Source of the DNA: Simplicispira sedimenti
Lineage (GTDB): Bacteria; Pseudomonadota; Gammaproteobacteria; Burkholderiales; Burkholderiaceae_C
DNA: 64,000 nt
Assembly (NCBI RefSeq): GCF_022760965.1
Contig: NZ_JAKVIJ010000010.1
Span: 1-64,000 of the forward strand
Direction of reading: 5' to 3'
Shown: positions 51,546 through 60,936 of the stretch, one piece after another
How the letters are laid out: each line of letters starts with the position of its first letter
How positions within the stretch are numbered: the first letter of the stretch is position 1
Notes under the pieces: model-generated
Database searches by the model: none
What the model saw: the letters and a program-made list of their open reading frames with translations, nothing else
Told to the model about the DNA's origin: nothing
Made by a program: the position numbers and the translations under genes

Positions 51546-53549
51546 TCACGCCTCCACGGCGTGTGGGACGGGGGGCGCAGTGTAGGCGGTCACCCTGTCC
51601 CGGCCTGCTTTCTTGGCCTCGTAGAGCGCGCTGTCGGCCTGCTCCAGCAGCGCATGCGCTGCAACGCCGACGTCGGCGGATGGGTTCGCCAGTGCGTGGT
51701 GGTGGGGCTCAAGGCAGGCCACGCCAATGCTCACCGTCACATGCTGACCACCGGGCGCGCAAGCGTGGGCCAATCCCAGTGCGCTGATGGAATGGCGTAC
51801 GCGCTCGGCCTGTTCCACAGCCTGTTCCAGCGTTGTGTGCGGCAGCAAGACGGCAAACTCTTCGCCGCCATAGCGGGCCACCATTTCCCCCTCCCGCCCC
51901 ACGGAGGCTGACAGCGCCTGGGCCACCTGGCGCAGGCACTGGTCGCCCTGCACGTGGCCGTAGTGATCGTTGTAGGCCTTGAAGTGGTCCACGTCGATCA
52001 TCAGCAGCGCCAGCGGCGCGCCACCACGCAGGGCCCGCTTGCACTCGCTGGCCAGGGTTTCGTCGAGCGCACGGCGGTTGGCCACCAGGGTCAAGGGGTC
52101 CATGCGCACCTGGGTTTCCAGCGCGGCACGGTAGCTTGCGAGTTGCTCCTCCGTCTGCTTGCGTTCGGTTATGTCCTGCACGGTTCCGGTCAACCAGGCA
52201 TTGCCGCCCGGCGTCGCTTGGCCTTCGAACTCGCCCCACACCTGAATCCAGCGCTGCTGCCGGTCGCAGGGGCGCACGATGCGGTACTGCGCGCTCAAGG
52301 GCAGGCGTTCTTCCAGCGATTTTCCGTGCCGTGCCAGCACGCTCTTGCGGTCGTCTGGGTGCAGTGCATCCACCCAGGTGCGCAGCCCGATGCGGCCCGT
52401 TGCGGGCAGGCCGTAGATCTGGCGCGCGATGCGCGAGAGAAAAAACTCCTGGTTCTGCGCATCCCAGGCAAAAAAGCCCACCGAGGCGGCCTGCTGGGCG
52501 CTTTCCAGCCAGCGCATGTTGCGTTCCAGTTCCTGCTTGAGGGCGCTCTCGCGCCGACGTGCGCGCCATTGCCAGTAGGTGGTGGCCAAGCCCGCCAGCA
52601 CCACCACCAGGCTCACCGGCAGGCTCAGGGCCAGCCATTCGCGCTGCAAGTGGCCACCCAAGGCCTCTTTCACATGGACCTGTGATATCAGCACCCAGGG
52701 CGTATCCGGAACGGCGTTCACGGCGGCCAGAACGGGCTGGCCTCGGTCATCGCGCCCATACACAATGCCCCGGCTGCCCGAAAAAGCCTGTACGGCAGGG
52801 TTGTCGGTGTGCGACATGGACAGGCGCAGGGTCATGGGTGGGTCGGGGCGGTGCTTCAGTGGGCTGAGTACCAACACTTCCTCCCCGGTGCGCTGAACCA
52901 GAAAAGACTCCGCAGTCTGGCTGCGGGTGGGCCAGAAATCCAGAATGGGGTAGAGCGTGGCACGCACGTCTTTCACCAGCCAGATGCCTCCCAGAGCGGT
53001 GGAGCCATCGTAGAGCGGCACCAGCACGCTGAAGAACGGGAAGGCAAAGAACGCATCGCCGCGTGGCTCCACCAATACCGGCTCGTCTTGGGCCAGCGCC
53101 CGTGTCAGGGCATTGATCTCGGCCTGTGGAGCCAGGCCCAAAACCTCGCCCCCGGATGTCAGCAGCAAGTTGCCCCGCGCGTCCATCAGGTAGGCCGCTG
53201 TGTAGAGCGAGCGCTCCTCCAGGATGCGCAAGCGCTCGCGCACGGGGGCCTCTTGTTCCAGCCCCGGAAGCTGGATCCAGCGCGCCACCAGTTGGGCGAA
53301 GGCCGAATCGTCTGCCAGTCCCATGGCCTGGGAGGTCTGGCGCTCACGCCATTCGGCCACGCTGCGCACCTGCAACTGGCCGATGGCCTGCAACTCCCCC
53401 TCGACCTGATGGCGAAAGCGCTGCTCGCGCTCACGGTAGGTGGACAGCAGCGCCCACACCGCCAGCGCCAGCAATAGCAGCCCCAACCCCAGCCCCCACC
53501 AGAACCAGGGGGGAGCTTTGCGTTGGCGCAGAACACGGAGTGAGGGCAT
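51546..53549 (-). CDS. Membrane PAS-GGDEF diguanylate cyclase
   Basis: This protein of about 667 aa has a first helix (WFWWGLGLGLLLLALAVWALL), a dCache-like periplasmic sensor of about 280 residues, a second helix near LALSLPVSLVVVLAGLATTYW, a PAS_3-type domain (FFAWDAQNQEF...WLTGTVQDITERK) and a GGDEF domain with YGGEEF, so it should make cyclic di-GMP. The inhibitory I-site five residues before is R-x-x-E (REGE) rather than R-x-x-D, so product inhibition may be weaker. The ATG at 53549 is used; a TTG nine codons upstream is less likely. Confidence 0.88.
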   Translation of the reverse strand: MPSLRVLRQRKAPPWFWWGLGLGLLLLALAVWALLSTYREREQRFRHQVEGELQAIGQLQVRSVAEWRERQTSQAMGLADDSAFAQLVARWIQLPGLEQEAPVRERLRILEERSLYTAAYLMDARGNLLLTSGGEVLGLAPQAEINALTRALAQDEPVLVEPRGDAFFAFPFFSVLVPLYDGSTALGGIWLVKDVRATLYPILDFWPTRSQTAESFLVQRTGEEVLVLSPLKHRPDPPMTLRLSMSHTDNPAVQAFSGSRGIVYGRDDRGQPVLAAVNAVPDTPWVLISQVHVKEALGGHLQREWLALSLPVSLVVVLAGLATTYWQWRARRRESALKQELERNMRWLESAQQAASVGFFAWDAQNQEFFLSRIARQIYGLPATGRIGLRTWVDALHPDDRKSVLARHGKSLEERLPLSAQYRIVRPCDRQQRWIQVWGEFEGQATPGGNAWLTGTVQDITERKQTEEQLASYRAALETQVRMDPLTLVANRRALDETLASECKRALRGGAPLALLMIDVDHFKAYNDHYGHVQGDQCLRQVAQALSASVGREGEMVARYGGEEFAVLLPHTTLEQAVEQAERVRHSISALGLAHACAPGGQHVTVSIGVACLEPHHHALANPSADVGVAAHALLEQADSALYEAKKAGRDRVTAYTAPPVPHAVEA

Positions 53550-53673
53550 GGCTCCAGAGGCGAGGTCAGGGCCCAATGGGCAAAATTCATTCTATGTCAC
53601 ACTTTGTAGCCATTTGTGTGCCTTGACTCGCTTTGTGCGAGCATCTGGGCGAAATCGTCAAGGAACAAGCGCT

Positions 53674-55182
53674 TTGTCCCACTTCTTCCGTGCTCCTGGG
53701 TGGCTCGCCGCGTGGATGGTGGGGCTGGGTTTGTGTCTGGCTTTGCCATGGGGTGCACTCGCCCAGCAGCGTGCGGGATCATCGGTGTCCATCAGCCTCT
53801 CCTTGGAGCCCGATGGCTTGGACCCCACCATGGGTGCCGCGGCTTCGATTGGCGAGGTGGTGCACTACAACGTGCTGGAGGGCCTGACCCGCATCGACGA
53901 AAACGGCCAGGTCAAACCCCTGCTGGCCCAATCCTGGAGCCAGGATGCCAGCGGCCTGGTCCATGTGTTCAAGCTGCGGCGAGGGGTGCGCTTTCACGAT
54001 GGTGCGGTGTTGGATGCGCAGGCCGTGCGCTTCAGCTTCGAGCGCGCCAAGGCCCCTGGTTCCACCAACAAGGCGCGCAAGGCCTTGTTCGACAACATCG
54101 CCCGCATCGAGACCCCTGATGCCCACACCGTGGTGCTGGCCCTGGAGCGGCCAGATGTTCACTTGCTGTTCCGCCTTGGCGAGGGCCCGGCGGTGATCCT
54201 GCACCCGGCCAGCGCTGCCCAGGCAAGCAGCCACCCCGTGGGCACGGGCCCCTACCGCTTCGTGCAATGGAGCCGTGGGACATCCATCACGCTGGTCAGG
54301 GCCGACACCTACCGCGACCCGACCCAGGCATCCATCGAGCGTGTGGTGTTCCATTTCATCCCAGACCCCAAGGCCCAGGAGGCCGCGTTCCGTTCGGGGG
54401 CCATGGACCTGTTCTTCAACCTGGCAACGCAGGACGTAGGCCACTTTCAGGGCGACAGCCGCTACCAGGTGCTGGTGGGCTCTTCGACGGGCAAGGGCAT
54501 GGTGGCCATCAACCACCGGCGCACACCCCTGAACGATGTGCGCGTGCGTCGGGCCATCTCCCATGCCATCGACCGCGAAGCCTTTATCCGCAAGGTACTG
54601 CAAGGCCGGGCGCGTGCCATTGGCAGCCACTTTGCGCCCACCGATCCGGGGTATGTGCACCTGGCAGGCGTGTACCCCTATTCCCCCGAGCGAGCGCGCG
54701 GCCTGCTGAAAGAGGCGGGCGTGGCCTTGCCTCTGCGACTGACGCTGACGCTCCCGCCCACGCCCTATGCCCGTGAGGGCGGCCCCCTCATCGCCGCCGA
54801 TCTGGCCAAGGTCGGCATTGAGGCGCGCACAGAAATGGTGGAATGGTCGCAATGGTTGGGCGGGGTGTTCAAGGGGCAGTTCGATCTGACGCTGATCACC
54901 CATGTCGAATCTCTGGACTACCTCATCTACACCGACCCCGACTACTACTTTGGCTACGACAGCCCAGCCTTTCGCCACCTGGCAGGGCGCCATGCGCTGG
55001 CGGGCAACCCCCGCGAGCGCAGCCGTCTGTTTGCGCAAATGCAGCGCCATCTGGCCGACGACGCCGTCAACGCGTGGATTTTTGCGCCCCAGGTCGCCAC
55101 GGTGGCGCGCAAAGGCTTGCGCGGGGTGTGGATGAATTACCCCATCGTGGTGCACGACATTGCGGCCATGCGCTGGGAGTGA
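53674..55182 (+). CDS. ABC-type peptide/dipeptide binding protein (SBP_bac_5)
   Basis: This periplasmic binding protein of about 502 aa has a signal peptide ending in GALAQ. The family motifs EPDGLDPTMGAAASIGEVVHYNVLEGLTR, HDGAVLDAQAVRFSFERAK, PVGTGPYRF and NDVRVRRAISHAIDREAF are all present. The start codon is TTG at 53674 because AAGGA (53660-53664) lies 9 nt upstream and gives a proper signal peptide; the next ATG (53716) would lack the basic n-region. No dpp/opp permease or ATPase genes are adjacent. Confidence 0.88.
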   Translation: MSHFFRAPGWLAAWMVGLGLCLALPWGALAQQRAGSSVSISLSLEPDGLDPTMGAAASIGEVVHYNVLEGLTRIDENGQVKPLLAQSWSQDASGLVHVFKLRRGVRFHDGAVLDAQAVRFSFERAKAPGSTNKARKALFDNIARIETPDAHTVVLALERPDVHLLFRLGEGPAVILHPASAAQASSHPVGTGPYRFVQWSRGTSITLVRADTYRDPTQASIERVVFHFIPDPKAQEAAFRSGAMDLFFNLATQDVGHFQGDSRYQVLVGSSTGKGMVAINHRRTPLNDVRVRRAISHAIDREAFIRKVLQGRARAIGSHFAPTDPGYVHLAGVYPYSPERARGLLKEAGVALPLRLTLTLPPTPYAREGGPLIAADLAKVGIEARTEMVEWSQWLGGVFKGQFDLTLITHVESLDYLIYTDPDYYFGYDSPAFRHLAGRHALAGNPRERSRLFAQMQRHLADDAVNAWIFAPQVATVARKGLRGVWMNYPIVVHDIAAMRWE

Positions 55183-55211
55183 CTTCCCCCACTTGCGCTA
55201 AGGTAGCGCGG

Positions 55212-57731
55212 ATGAACGTTTCCCTTTTCTCTCTGGGCTGGCGCACCCTGTGGCGTGACTGGCGCGCCGGCGAGCTGCGCCTGCTGGCCGTGGCTGTGAC
55301 GCTGGCGGTCGCCGCGCTCACCTCGGTGGCCTTTTTTGCCGACCGGCTGAACGGTGGGCTGCAGCGCGATGCACTGCAGATTCTGGGCGGCGACGCCGTG
55401 GTGGCCAGCGACAACGCCACGCCCGCGGCCTTTGTCGAACGCGCCCGCGCCCTGGGCCTGCAGACCGTGACCACGGTGGGCTTTCCCACCATGGGGCGCG
55501 CCGGGGATGAGTTTGGCGGCGCTGCCCGCCTGGTGGCCTTCAAGAGCGTGGAGCCGGGCTACCCGCTGCGTGGCAACCTGAAGGTGGCCGCAGCGCCCGG
55601 CGGCGCTTCCGCCAACACCCGCGATATTCCCGCGCCTGGGGAGGTCTGGGTCGATGCGCCACTGCTCGACGCGCTGGGCCTGCGCATGGGTGACCCGCTG
55701 CTGCTGGGTGACGCGAGCCTGCGCATCGCGCGCATCATCGTCATCGAGCCCGACCGGGGTGCAGGCTTCATGGCCTTTGCGCCGCGCGTCATGGTCAACG
55801 CCGCCGACGTGGCCGCCACCGGCCTGGTGCAGCCGGCCAGCCGCCTGACCTACCGCTTTGCCGTGGCCGGCGAAGCTGCGGCCGTGCGCCAGTTCACCAC
55901 CTGGGCCGAGCAGGAGGTGCAGCGCCCTGGCGTGCGCGGTGTGCGGCTCGAATCCATCGAATCGGGCCGCCCCGAGATGACGCAGACGCTGGAGCGTGCG
56001 CAGAAATTCCTCAGCCTCGTGGCGCTGCTGGCCGCGCTGCTGTCCGCCGTGGCGGTGGCTCTGGCGGCGCGCGGCTTTGCGGCCGGGCACCTGGATGCAT
56101 CGGCCATGCTGCGCGTGCTGGGCCTGAGCCAGCGCGCCATTGCGGGCAGCTATGCGGTCGAATTCTTGCTGGTGGGCCTGGCTGCCAGCCTGGCCGGCTT
56201 GCTGCTGGGCTATGGCGTGCACCATGTGTTCGTGCTGCTGCTGGCCGGGCTGGTGGAAAGTGGGCTGCCCGCGCCCAGCCTGTGGCCGCTGGGCCTGGGC
56301 TTGGGCGTGGGCCTGACCCTGCTGGCTGCCTTTGGCCTGCCGCCCGTGCTGCAACTGGCCCAGGTGCCGCCGCTGCGCGTCATCCGGCGCGACATGGGCG
56401 CGCTGCGCCCGGCCTCGCTGGCCGTGCTGGGCTTGGGTGTGGCGGGTTTTGCGGCCCTGCTGCTGGTGGTCAGCAGCGACCTCCGGCTGGGGCTCATCGC
56501 CGTGGGGGGCTTTGGTGTGGCGGCGGGCCTGTTTGCCCTGCTGAGCTGGCTGGCCGTGCATGCGCTGCGCCGCAGTGTGAATGAGGCCACCGCACCGCGC
56601 TGGCTGGTGCTGGCCACGCGCCAGATCGCCGCGCGCCCGGCCTATGCCGTGGTGCAGGTCAGCAGCCTGGCCGTGGGGCTGCTGGCGCTGGTGCTGCTGG
56701 TGCTGCTGCGCACCGACCTCATCGCCAGCTGGCGCCAGGCCACGCCGCCCGATGCGCCCAACCGCTTCGTCATCAACATCCAGCCCGACCAGGCAGAACC
56801 CTTCCGCCAGACGCTGGACGATGCGGGCGTGCGCCGCTACGACTGGTACCCCATGATCCGTGGCCGCCTGGTCGCCGTGAATGGCCGGGCCATCACCCCC
56901 GAGAGTTACACCGAAGACCGCGCCCAGCGCCTGGTGGAGCGTGAATTCAACCTCTCCAACGCCCAGGAGCAGCCACCGCACAACCAGGTGGTGGCCGGCC
57001 GCTGGACGCCCGGCGAACAGGACGGCGCCAGCGTCGAAGAGGGCCTGGCCAAGACGCTGGGCCTGAAGCTGGGCGACACCCTGCGTTTTGACATGGCGGG
57101 TGTGCAGCACGAGGTGCGCATCACCTCGCTGCGCAAGGTGGACTGGGCCTCCATGCGCGCCAACTTCTTCGTGATGTTCCCTGTGGCGCAGGTGCCCGAT
57201 GCGCCGCTCACCTACCTGGCGGCCTACCGCGCCCCTGAGCAGGCGGGCTTTGACAACGCCCTGGTACGCCAATTCCCCAACATCACCAACGTGGACATGG
57301 GCGCCACGCTCACGCAGGTGCAGACCGTGCTCGACCAGGTGGTGCGTGCGGTGGAATTTTTGTTCGGTTTCACCCTGGCCGCTGGGCTGGTGGTGCTGTT
57401 TGCCGCCGTGACTGCCACGCGCGAAGAACGCGCCCGCGAATACGCCATCATGCGCGCCCTGGGCGCCCGCGCCAGCCTGTTGGGCCAGGTGCAGCGGGCC
57501 GAACTGGCGGGCGTGGGTCTGCTGGCCGGGGTGCTGGCCAGCTCCGTGGCCGTGGCCGTGGGCTGGGCGCTGGCGCGCTACGCCTTTGAGTTCACCTGGA
57601 CGGCGTCCCCCCTGGTGCCCCTGGCCGGCGGCCTGGTTGGCGCCGTGCTGGCCCTGCTGGCTGGCTGGTGGGGGCTGCGCGAGGTGCTGCGCCGCCCGGT
57701 GGTGGACACCCTGCGGCGGGCGACTGAATGA
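55212..57731 (+). CDS. Large FtsX-like ABC permease (YbbP-type)
   Basis: This 839-aa inner-membrane protein has about ten helices and two FtsX domains separated by long periplasmic MacB-like parts, as in E. coli YbbP. The first FtsX segment follows LERAQKFLSLVALLAALLSAVAVAL; the second contains REERAREYAIMRALGARASLLGQVQRAELAG, the ATPase-coupling region. The family normally works with a YbbA-like ATPase encoded next door, but none is present; LolD at 25.6 kb is an unlikely substitute. It starts 29 nt after the binding-protein stop. Confidence 0.85.
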   Translation: MNVSLFSLGWRTLWRDWRAGELRLLAVAVTLAVAALTSVAFFADRLNGGLQRDALQILGGDAVVASDNATPAAFVERARALGLQTVTTVGFPTMGRAGDEFGGAARLVAFKSVEPGYPLRGNLKVAAAPGGASANTRDIPAPGEVWVDAPLLDALGLRMGDPLLLGDASLRIARIIVIEPDRGAGFMAFAPRVMVNAADVAATGLVQPASRLTYRFAVAGEAAAVRQFTTWAEQEVQRPGVRGVRLESIESGRPEMTQTLERAQKFLSLVALLAALLSAVAVALAARGFAAGHLDASAMLRVLGLSQRAIAGSYAVEFLLVGLAASLAGLLLGYGVHHVFVLLLAGLVESGLPAPSLWPLGLGLGVGLTLLAAFGLPPVLQLAQVPPLRVIRRDMGALRPASLAVLGLGVAGFAALLLVVSSDLRLGLIAVGGFGVAAGLFALLSWLAVHALRRSVNEATAPRWLVLATRQIAARPAYAVVQVSSLAVGLLALVLLVLLRTDLIASWRQATPPDAPNRFVINIQPDQAEPFRQTLDDAGVRRYDWYPMIRGRLVAVNGRAITPESYTEDRAQRLVEREFNLSNAQEQPPHNQVVAGRWTPGEQDGASVEEGLAKTLGLKLGDTLRFDMAGVQHEVRITSLRKVDWASMRANFFVMFPVAQVPDAPLTYLAAYRAPEQAGFDNALVRQFPNITNVDMGATLTQVQTVLDQVVRAVEFLFGFTLAAGLVVLFAAVTATREERAREYAIMRALGARASLLGQVQRAELAGVGLLAGVLASSVAVAVGWALARYAFEFTWTASPLVPLAGGLVGAVLALLAGWWGLREVLRRPVVDTLRRATE

Positions 57732-57732
57732 T

Positions 57733-57788
57733 GCTATTATTTTTATAGCTGTTCGCGCAATATGGTATTGCGCTACAGCCTGTTTTTG
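57733..57788 (+). repeat. GCTAT repeat, copy 8
   Basis: GCTATtatttttATAGCTGtTcGCGC is followed by GCGCTacAGCCtGTTTTTgat and lies in the 59-nt gap between the permease stop and the globin ATG. The second module comes within 3 nt of the globin start codon, so the element also holds its ribosome-binding region. Confidence 0.8.
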
Positions 57789-57790
57789 AT

Positions 57791-58195
57791 ATGAATTCTG
57801 AAGACTTGCCTGTCCAAGAGTCGCCATTTGAACGCATCGGCGGCGAGCCCGCCGTGCGCGCCCTGGTGGACCGCTTTTACGACCTCATGGACCTGGAGCC
57901 CGGCTACGCCGCGCTGCGCGCCACGCATGGCAGCACGCTGGATGAATCGCGTGACAAGCTGTTCTGGTTTCTCTGCGGCTGGCTCGGCGGGCCGGACCAT
58001 TACCAGAGCCGCTTTGGCCACCCGCGCCTGCGCGCGCGCCACATGCCGTTTGCCATCGGTGTGAAAGAGCGCGACCAGTGGGTCGCCTGCATGGACCAGG
58101 CCATGGCCGAATGCGCCACGCCCGAGGAATCGCGCACGCGGCTGAAGGCGAGCTTCTTCAACACCGCCGATTGGATGCGCAACAAGGGGTTGTAA
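57791..58195 (+). CDS. Group II truncated hemoglobin
   Basis: This 134-aa haem protein has the group II signature: YERIGGE-like start (FERIGGEPAVRALVDRFYDLMD), FWFLCGWLGGPDHYQSRFGHPRLRARHMPF with the proximal His in RHMPF, and WVACMDQAM. Such globins bind oxygen or detoxify NO and peroxide. The start at 57791 is close to the fold. No clear Shine-Dalgarno exists because the repeat occupies the leader. It is not evidently part of an operon. Confidence 0.92.
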   Translation: MNSEDLPVQESPFERIGGEPAVRALVDRFYDLMDLEPGYAALRATHGSTLDESRDKLFWFLCGWLGGPDHYQSRFGHPRLRARHMPFAIGVKERDQWVACMDQAMAECATPEESRTRLKASFFNTADWMRNKGL

Positions 58196-58199
58196 GTTT

Positions 58200-58260
58200 G
58201 CTATTGAATCAATAGCTGCTTGCGCAGTATGGACGGGCGTTGGAGGCCTTTTTTCTTCAA
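58200..58260 (+). repeat. GCTAT repeat, copy 9, with terminator-like end
   Basis: GCTATtgaatcaATAGCTGCTTGCGCa is followed by gGGCGTTGGAGGCCTTTTTTC. It starts 5 nt after the globin stop and ends in a T-run, so it probably terminates the globin transcript. Copies 8 and 9 flank the globin gene on both sides in the same orientation. Confidence 0.85.
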
Positions 58261-58312
58261 TAATCCTGCTGGGACAAGATACGCGCCTGGCAACCAAGCA
58301 CCTGGGAGCACC

Positions 58313-58840
58313 ATGGCCAAGTCCCAAACCCGCAAGACAAGCGCCCGCCCTGGCTACCGCTGCACCCATTGCGGTGAGTGGCACGACGAGCTCCTGACCG
58401 ACATCGGCTGTGGCCTGCCCGACGCCGTGTTCGCGCTGGGCTACCTGGAGCGCTACCGCCGCGCCCGCTACAACCAAGACTTCTGCACCCTGGACGACAC
58501 GCGCCACTTCATCCGCTGCGTGCTGCCCGTGCCTTTCACCTACCGCGACGACTACTTCGGCTGGGGCGTGTGGGTGGAGGTGGACCGGGCGACGCACGAC
58601 CTGTGCCTGCGCTGTTTCGACACCGAAGGCGCCGCCACCGTGCTGCCCCAGCACGGCGTGCTGGCCAATGAACTCAAGGCCTACCGCAAGACGACAGGCC
58701 TGTCGGTGCGGATCGAACTCTCGGACGAGCACCGCCCGCTGGTGTACCTGCTTCCAGCCTCGCGGCATGCGCTGGCGCTGGAGCAGCGGCGGGGAATGGA
58801 TGAACGGCGACACCACGCATTGGTGGAGCCCTATCTCTGA
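58313..58840 (+). CDS. DUF2199 domain protein
   Basis: This 175-aa cytoplasmic protein starts with a zinc-ribbon-like RCTHCGEWHDELLTDIG (C17, C20) and continues with PDAVFALGYLERYRRARYNQDFCTLDDTRHFIRCVLPVPF, which matches DUF2199. The function is not known. The ATG at 58313 follows GGGAGC; upstream in-frame sequence belongs to the repeat leader. It overlaps the convergent smr gene by 10 nt. Confidence 0.8.
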   Translation: MAKSQTRKTSARPGYRCTHCGEWHDELLTDIGCGLPDAVFALGYLERYRRARYNQDFCTLDDTRHFIRCVLPVPFTYRDDYFGWGVWVEVDRATHDLCLRCFDTEGAATVLPQHGVLANELKAYRKTTGLSVRIELSDEHRPLVYLLPASRHALALEQRRGMDERRHHALVEPYL

Positions 58841-59712
58841 CGCAGGCCCACCGGCTGCAAAAGCACCAGCATCGCCCCCGCGCCGCCATCCACCGGCCGT
58901 GCCTGCACGAAGGCCAGCACCTCGTGCTTCTGCACCAGCCAGCGCTGCACGCGGCTCTTGAGCACAGGGCTTTTGCCGGGCGAGCCCAGGCCCTTGCCAT
59001 GCACCACGCGCACGCAGCGCACGCCGTTCTTGTGGGCGGTGCGGATGAATTCGCCCAGGGCCAGGCGCGCCTCGTCCACGCGCAGTCCGTGCAGGTCGAG
59101 CTGGCGCTGGATGCTCCAGTGCCCGGCGCGCAAGCGCTGCGTCACCTCCACACCGATGCCGGGGCGGCGGAAGCTGAGCTGGTCGTCGGTATCGAGCAGG
59201 GTGCTCACATCGAAGTCGTCGCTGATCGACTCCTGCAGCGCGCGCTGCTCGTCCAGCTGGTGCTGCACCGGCAGGGGAGGCGGCAGCGGGCGGCGCGGCA
59301 GGGCGAGGTTGCGCTCGCGCAGCCGGGTGATGGGCCCCACCGCATGGCTGAAGAGGTGGCGCTCGGCCTCGCGCCGGGCGGCGGCCTCGCGCTGGGCCTT
59401 TTCTTCGGCCTCCCTGCGGCTCTTTTCCTCGTGCAGGTGGCGGGCCACGGCGGCCAGGTCCTGCAGGTCGGTGATGCGCACGCTCGCGCGGCGGGGCTTG
59501 GGGGCGCTGCTGCGGCGGGCCTGACGGGGCGCCGGGTTGGCCTGTGCGCTGGGGGCGGGTGGGGGAGGGCGCGGCGTGGGGGCTGGCCGGGGTGGCGCCA
59601 CCGGTGTACTGGCGGTTGCCGCAGCCGGGGCGGCGGCGGGTGCCGGGGCGTCCTTGGGCGCACGGGCGCGCTCCAGCGCCAGGCGCAAGGCGGTGTGGCC
59701 GGGCAGGCTCAC
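58831..59712 (-). CDS. Smr domain protein
   Basis: This 293-aa protein has a Pro/Ala-rich disordered N-terminus (residues 15-70), a charged helical middle rich in E, R and K (about 95-120), and a C-terminal Smr domain with LDLHGLRVDEARLALGEF, VVHGKGLGSP and GGAGAMLVLL. Smr domains are nicking endonucleases related to the MutS2 C-terminus and are implicated in ribosome or recombination rescue; the exact substrate here is unknown. It lies 1 nt from radC on the same strand, so the two are probably co-transcribed. Confidence 0.9.
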   Translation of the reverse strand: MSLPGHTALRLALERARAPKDAPAPAAAPAAATASTPVAPPRPAPTPRPPPPAPSAQANPAPRQARRSSAPKPRRASVRITDLQDLAAVARHLHEEKSRREAEEKAQREAAARREAERHLFSHAVGPITRLRERNLALPRRPLPPPLPVQHQLDEQRALQESISDDFDVSTLLDTDDQLSFRRPGIGVEVTQRLRAGHWSIQRQLDLHGLRVDEARLALGEFIRTAHKNGVRCVRVVHGKGLGSPGKSPVLKSRVQRWLVQKHEVLAFVQARPVDGGAGAMLVLLQPVGLRQR

Positions 59713-59713
59713 G

Positions 59714-60427
59714 TTACACCAGGCCTTTCTCGGCCATCGACAAGGCCTGGCCTGGCGCCACGATCACATGGTCGAGCACGCGCACGTCCACCAGGGCCAG
59801 CGCAGCCTTGAGGGTCTGGGTGAGTGCTTCGTCGGCACGGCTGGGCTGCACGCTGCCACTGGGGTGGTTGTGCGCCAGCACCACGGCGGCGGCCTGGTGG
59901 TGCAGGGCGCGCAGCACCACCTCGCGCGGGTACACGCTGGTCTGCGTGAGCGTGCCGCGGAACAGCTCTTCCATGGCCAGCAGGCGGTGCTGGCTGTCGA
60001 GAAACAGCACGGCAAACACCTCGTGCCCCTTGGCGGCCAGGTGCAGTTGCAGGTAGTGCTTGACGGCCTGGGGCGAGTCGAACACCTCGCGCTCGCGCAG
60101 TTGCTGGGCCAGCGCGCGGCGCGCCAGTTCCAGCACGGCCACGAGTTCAGCGCGCTTGGCCGGACCCAGGCCCTTGATGCGTTCCAGGTCGGCGGCACTG
60201 GCGTGCAGCAGCCCGGCGATGCCGCCAAAGCCGCCCGTGGGCTGGCCACTGGTGGGGTCTTGTGTGGGGGGCTCCAGCAGCTCTTGCGCCAGTTGCAGCA
60301 CGCCTTTGCCCACGATGCCGGTGCGCAGCAGGATGGCCAGCAACTCCGCATCGGCCAGCGCGGCGGGCCCGCGCGCCAGGAGCTTTTCGCGCGGCTGCGC
60401 GTCGGCAGGAAGGTCTTTGAGCGGCAT
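59714..60427 (-). CDS. radC: RadC-family JAB1/MPN protein
   Basis: This 237-aa protein has an N-terminal helix-hairpin-helix (IKGLGPAKRAELVAVLELARR) and a C-terminal JAMM metalloprotease-like domain with HNHPSGSVQPSRAD, which supplies the H-x-H-x10-D zinc site. The N-terminal PREKLLARGPAALADAELLAILLRTG is characteristic. The once-proposed repair role is not supported and the function remains unclear. It is divergent from fkpB with 56 nt between starts. Confidence 0.93.
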   Translation of the reverse strand: MPLKDLPADAQPREKLLARGPAALADAELLAILLRTGIVGKGVLQLAQELLEPPTQDPTSGQPTGGFGGIAGLLHASAADLERIKGLGPAKRAELVAVLELARRALAQQLREREVFDSPQAVKHYLQLHLAAKGHEVFAVLFLDSQHRLLAMEELFRGTLTQTSVYPREVVLRALHHQAAAVVLAHNHPSGSVQPSRADEALTQTLKAALALVDVRVLDHVIVAPGQALSMAEKGLV

Positions 60428-60483
60428 GGAGACGGGGGTGTAAACGCCGAAACGTAAAATGGCGCCAGTTTATCGAGGCATCC

Positions 60484-60936
60484 ATGGCAACTGTTCAACC
60501 GGGTTCTTTCCTGACCCTGCATTACCGTCTGGCGGGCCCTGAGGGCGACGTCATCAACACTTTCGAAGACAAACCCGCCACGCTCACGCTGGGCAACAGC
60601 GAGCTTTCACCCGTGCTGGAGCAGCGCCTGCTGGGCCTGGAAGAGGGCACGCGCACCAGCTTCGAGCTGGCGCAGGGTGAGGCCTTTGGCGAGCGCAACC
60701 CGGCCATGCAGCAGTGGGTATCGCGCAAGCTGCTGGACACCCTGGGCGACCCCGACGAGCAGTACCACGTCGGCGAGGCGGTGGAATTTGCCACGCCCGA
60801 CGGCTCGGGCTCCTACGCGGGCGTGGTGGTGCAGGTGGGCAACGCCGACAGCCAGGATGCGCTGCTCATCGACTTCAACCACCCGCTGGCGGGGCAGCCC
60901 GTGACCTTCGAAGTGCACGTGATCGGGGTGCTATGA
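60484..60936 (+). CDS. fkpB: FKBP-type peptidyl-prolyl isomerase, SlpA/FkpB type
   Basis: This 150-aa isomerase has the FKBP halves GSFLTLHYRL...INTFEDKPATLTLGNSELSPVLEQRLLGL and FEVHVIGVL, with the insert-in-flap domain (QGEAFGERNPAMQQWVSR) of the SlyD/SlpA class. It has no His-rich metal tail, which separates it from SlyD. It overlaps ispH by 4 nt, an ancient gene pair also seen in E. coli (fkpB-ispH), so the two are translationally coupled. Confidence 0.95.
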   Translation: MATVQPGSFLTLHYRLAGPEGDVINTFEDKPATLTLGNSELSPVLEQRLLGLEEGTRTSFELAQGEAFGERNPAMQQWVSRKLLDTLGDPDEQYHVGEAVEFATPDGSGSYAGVVVQVGNADSQDALLIDFNHPLAGQPVTFEVHVIGVL

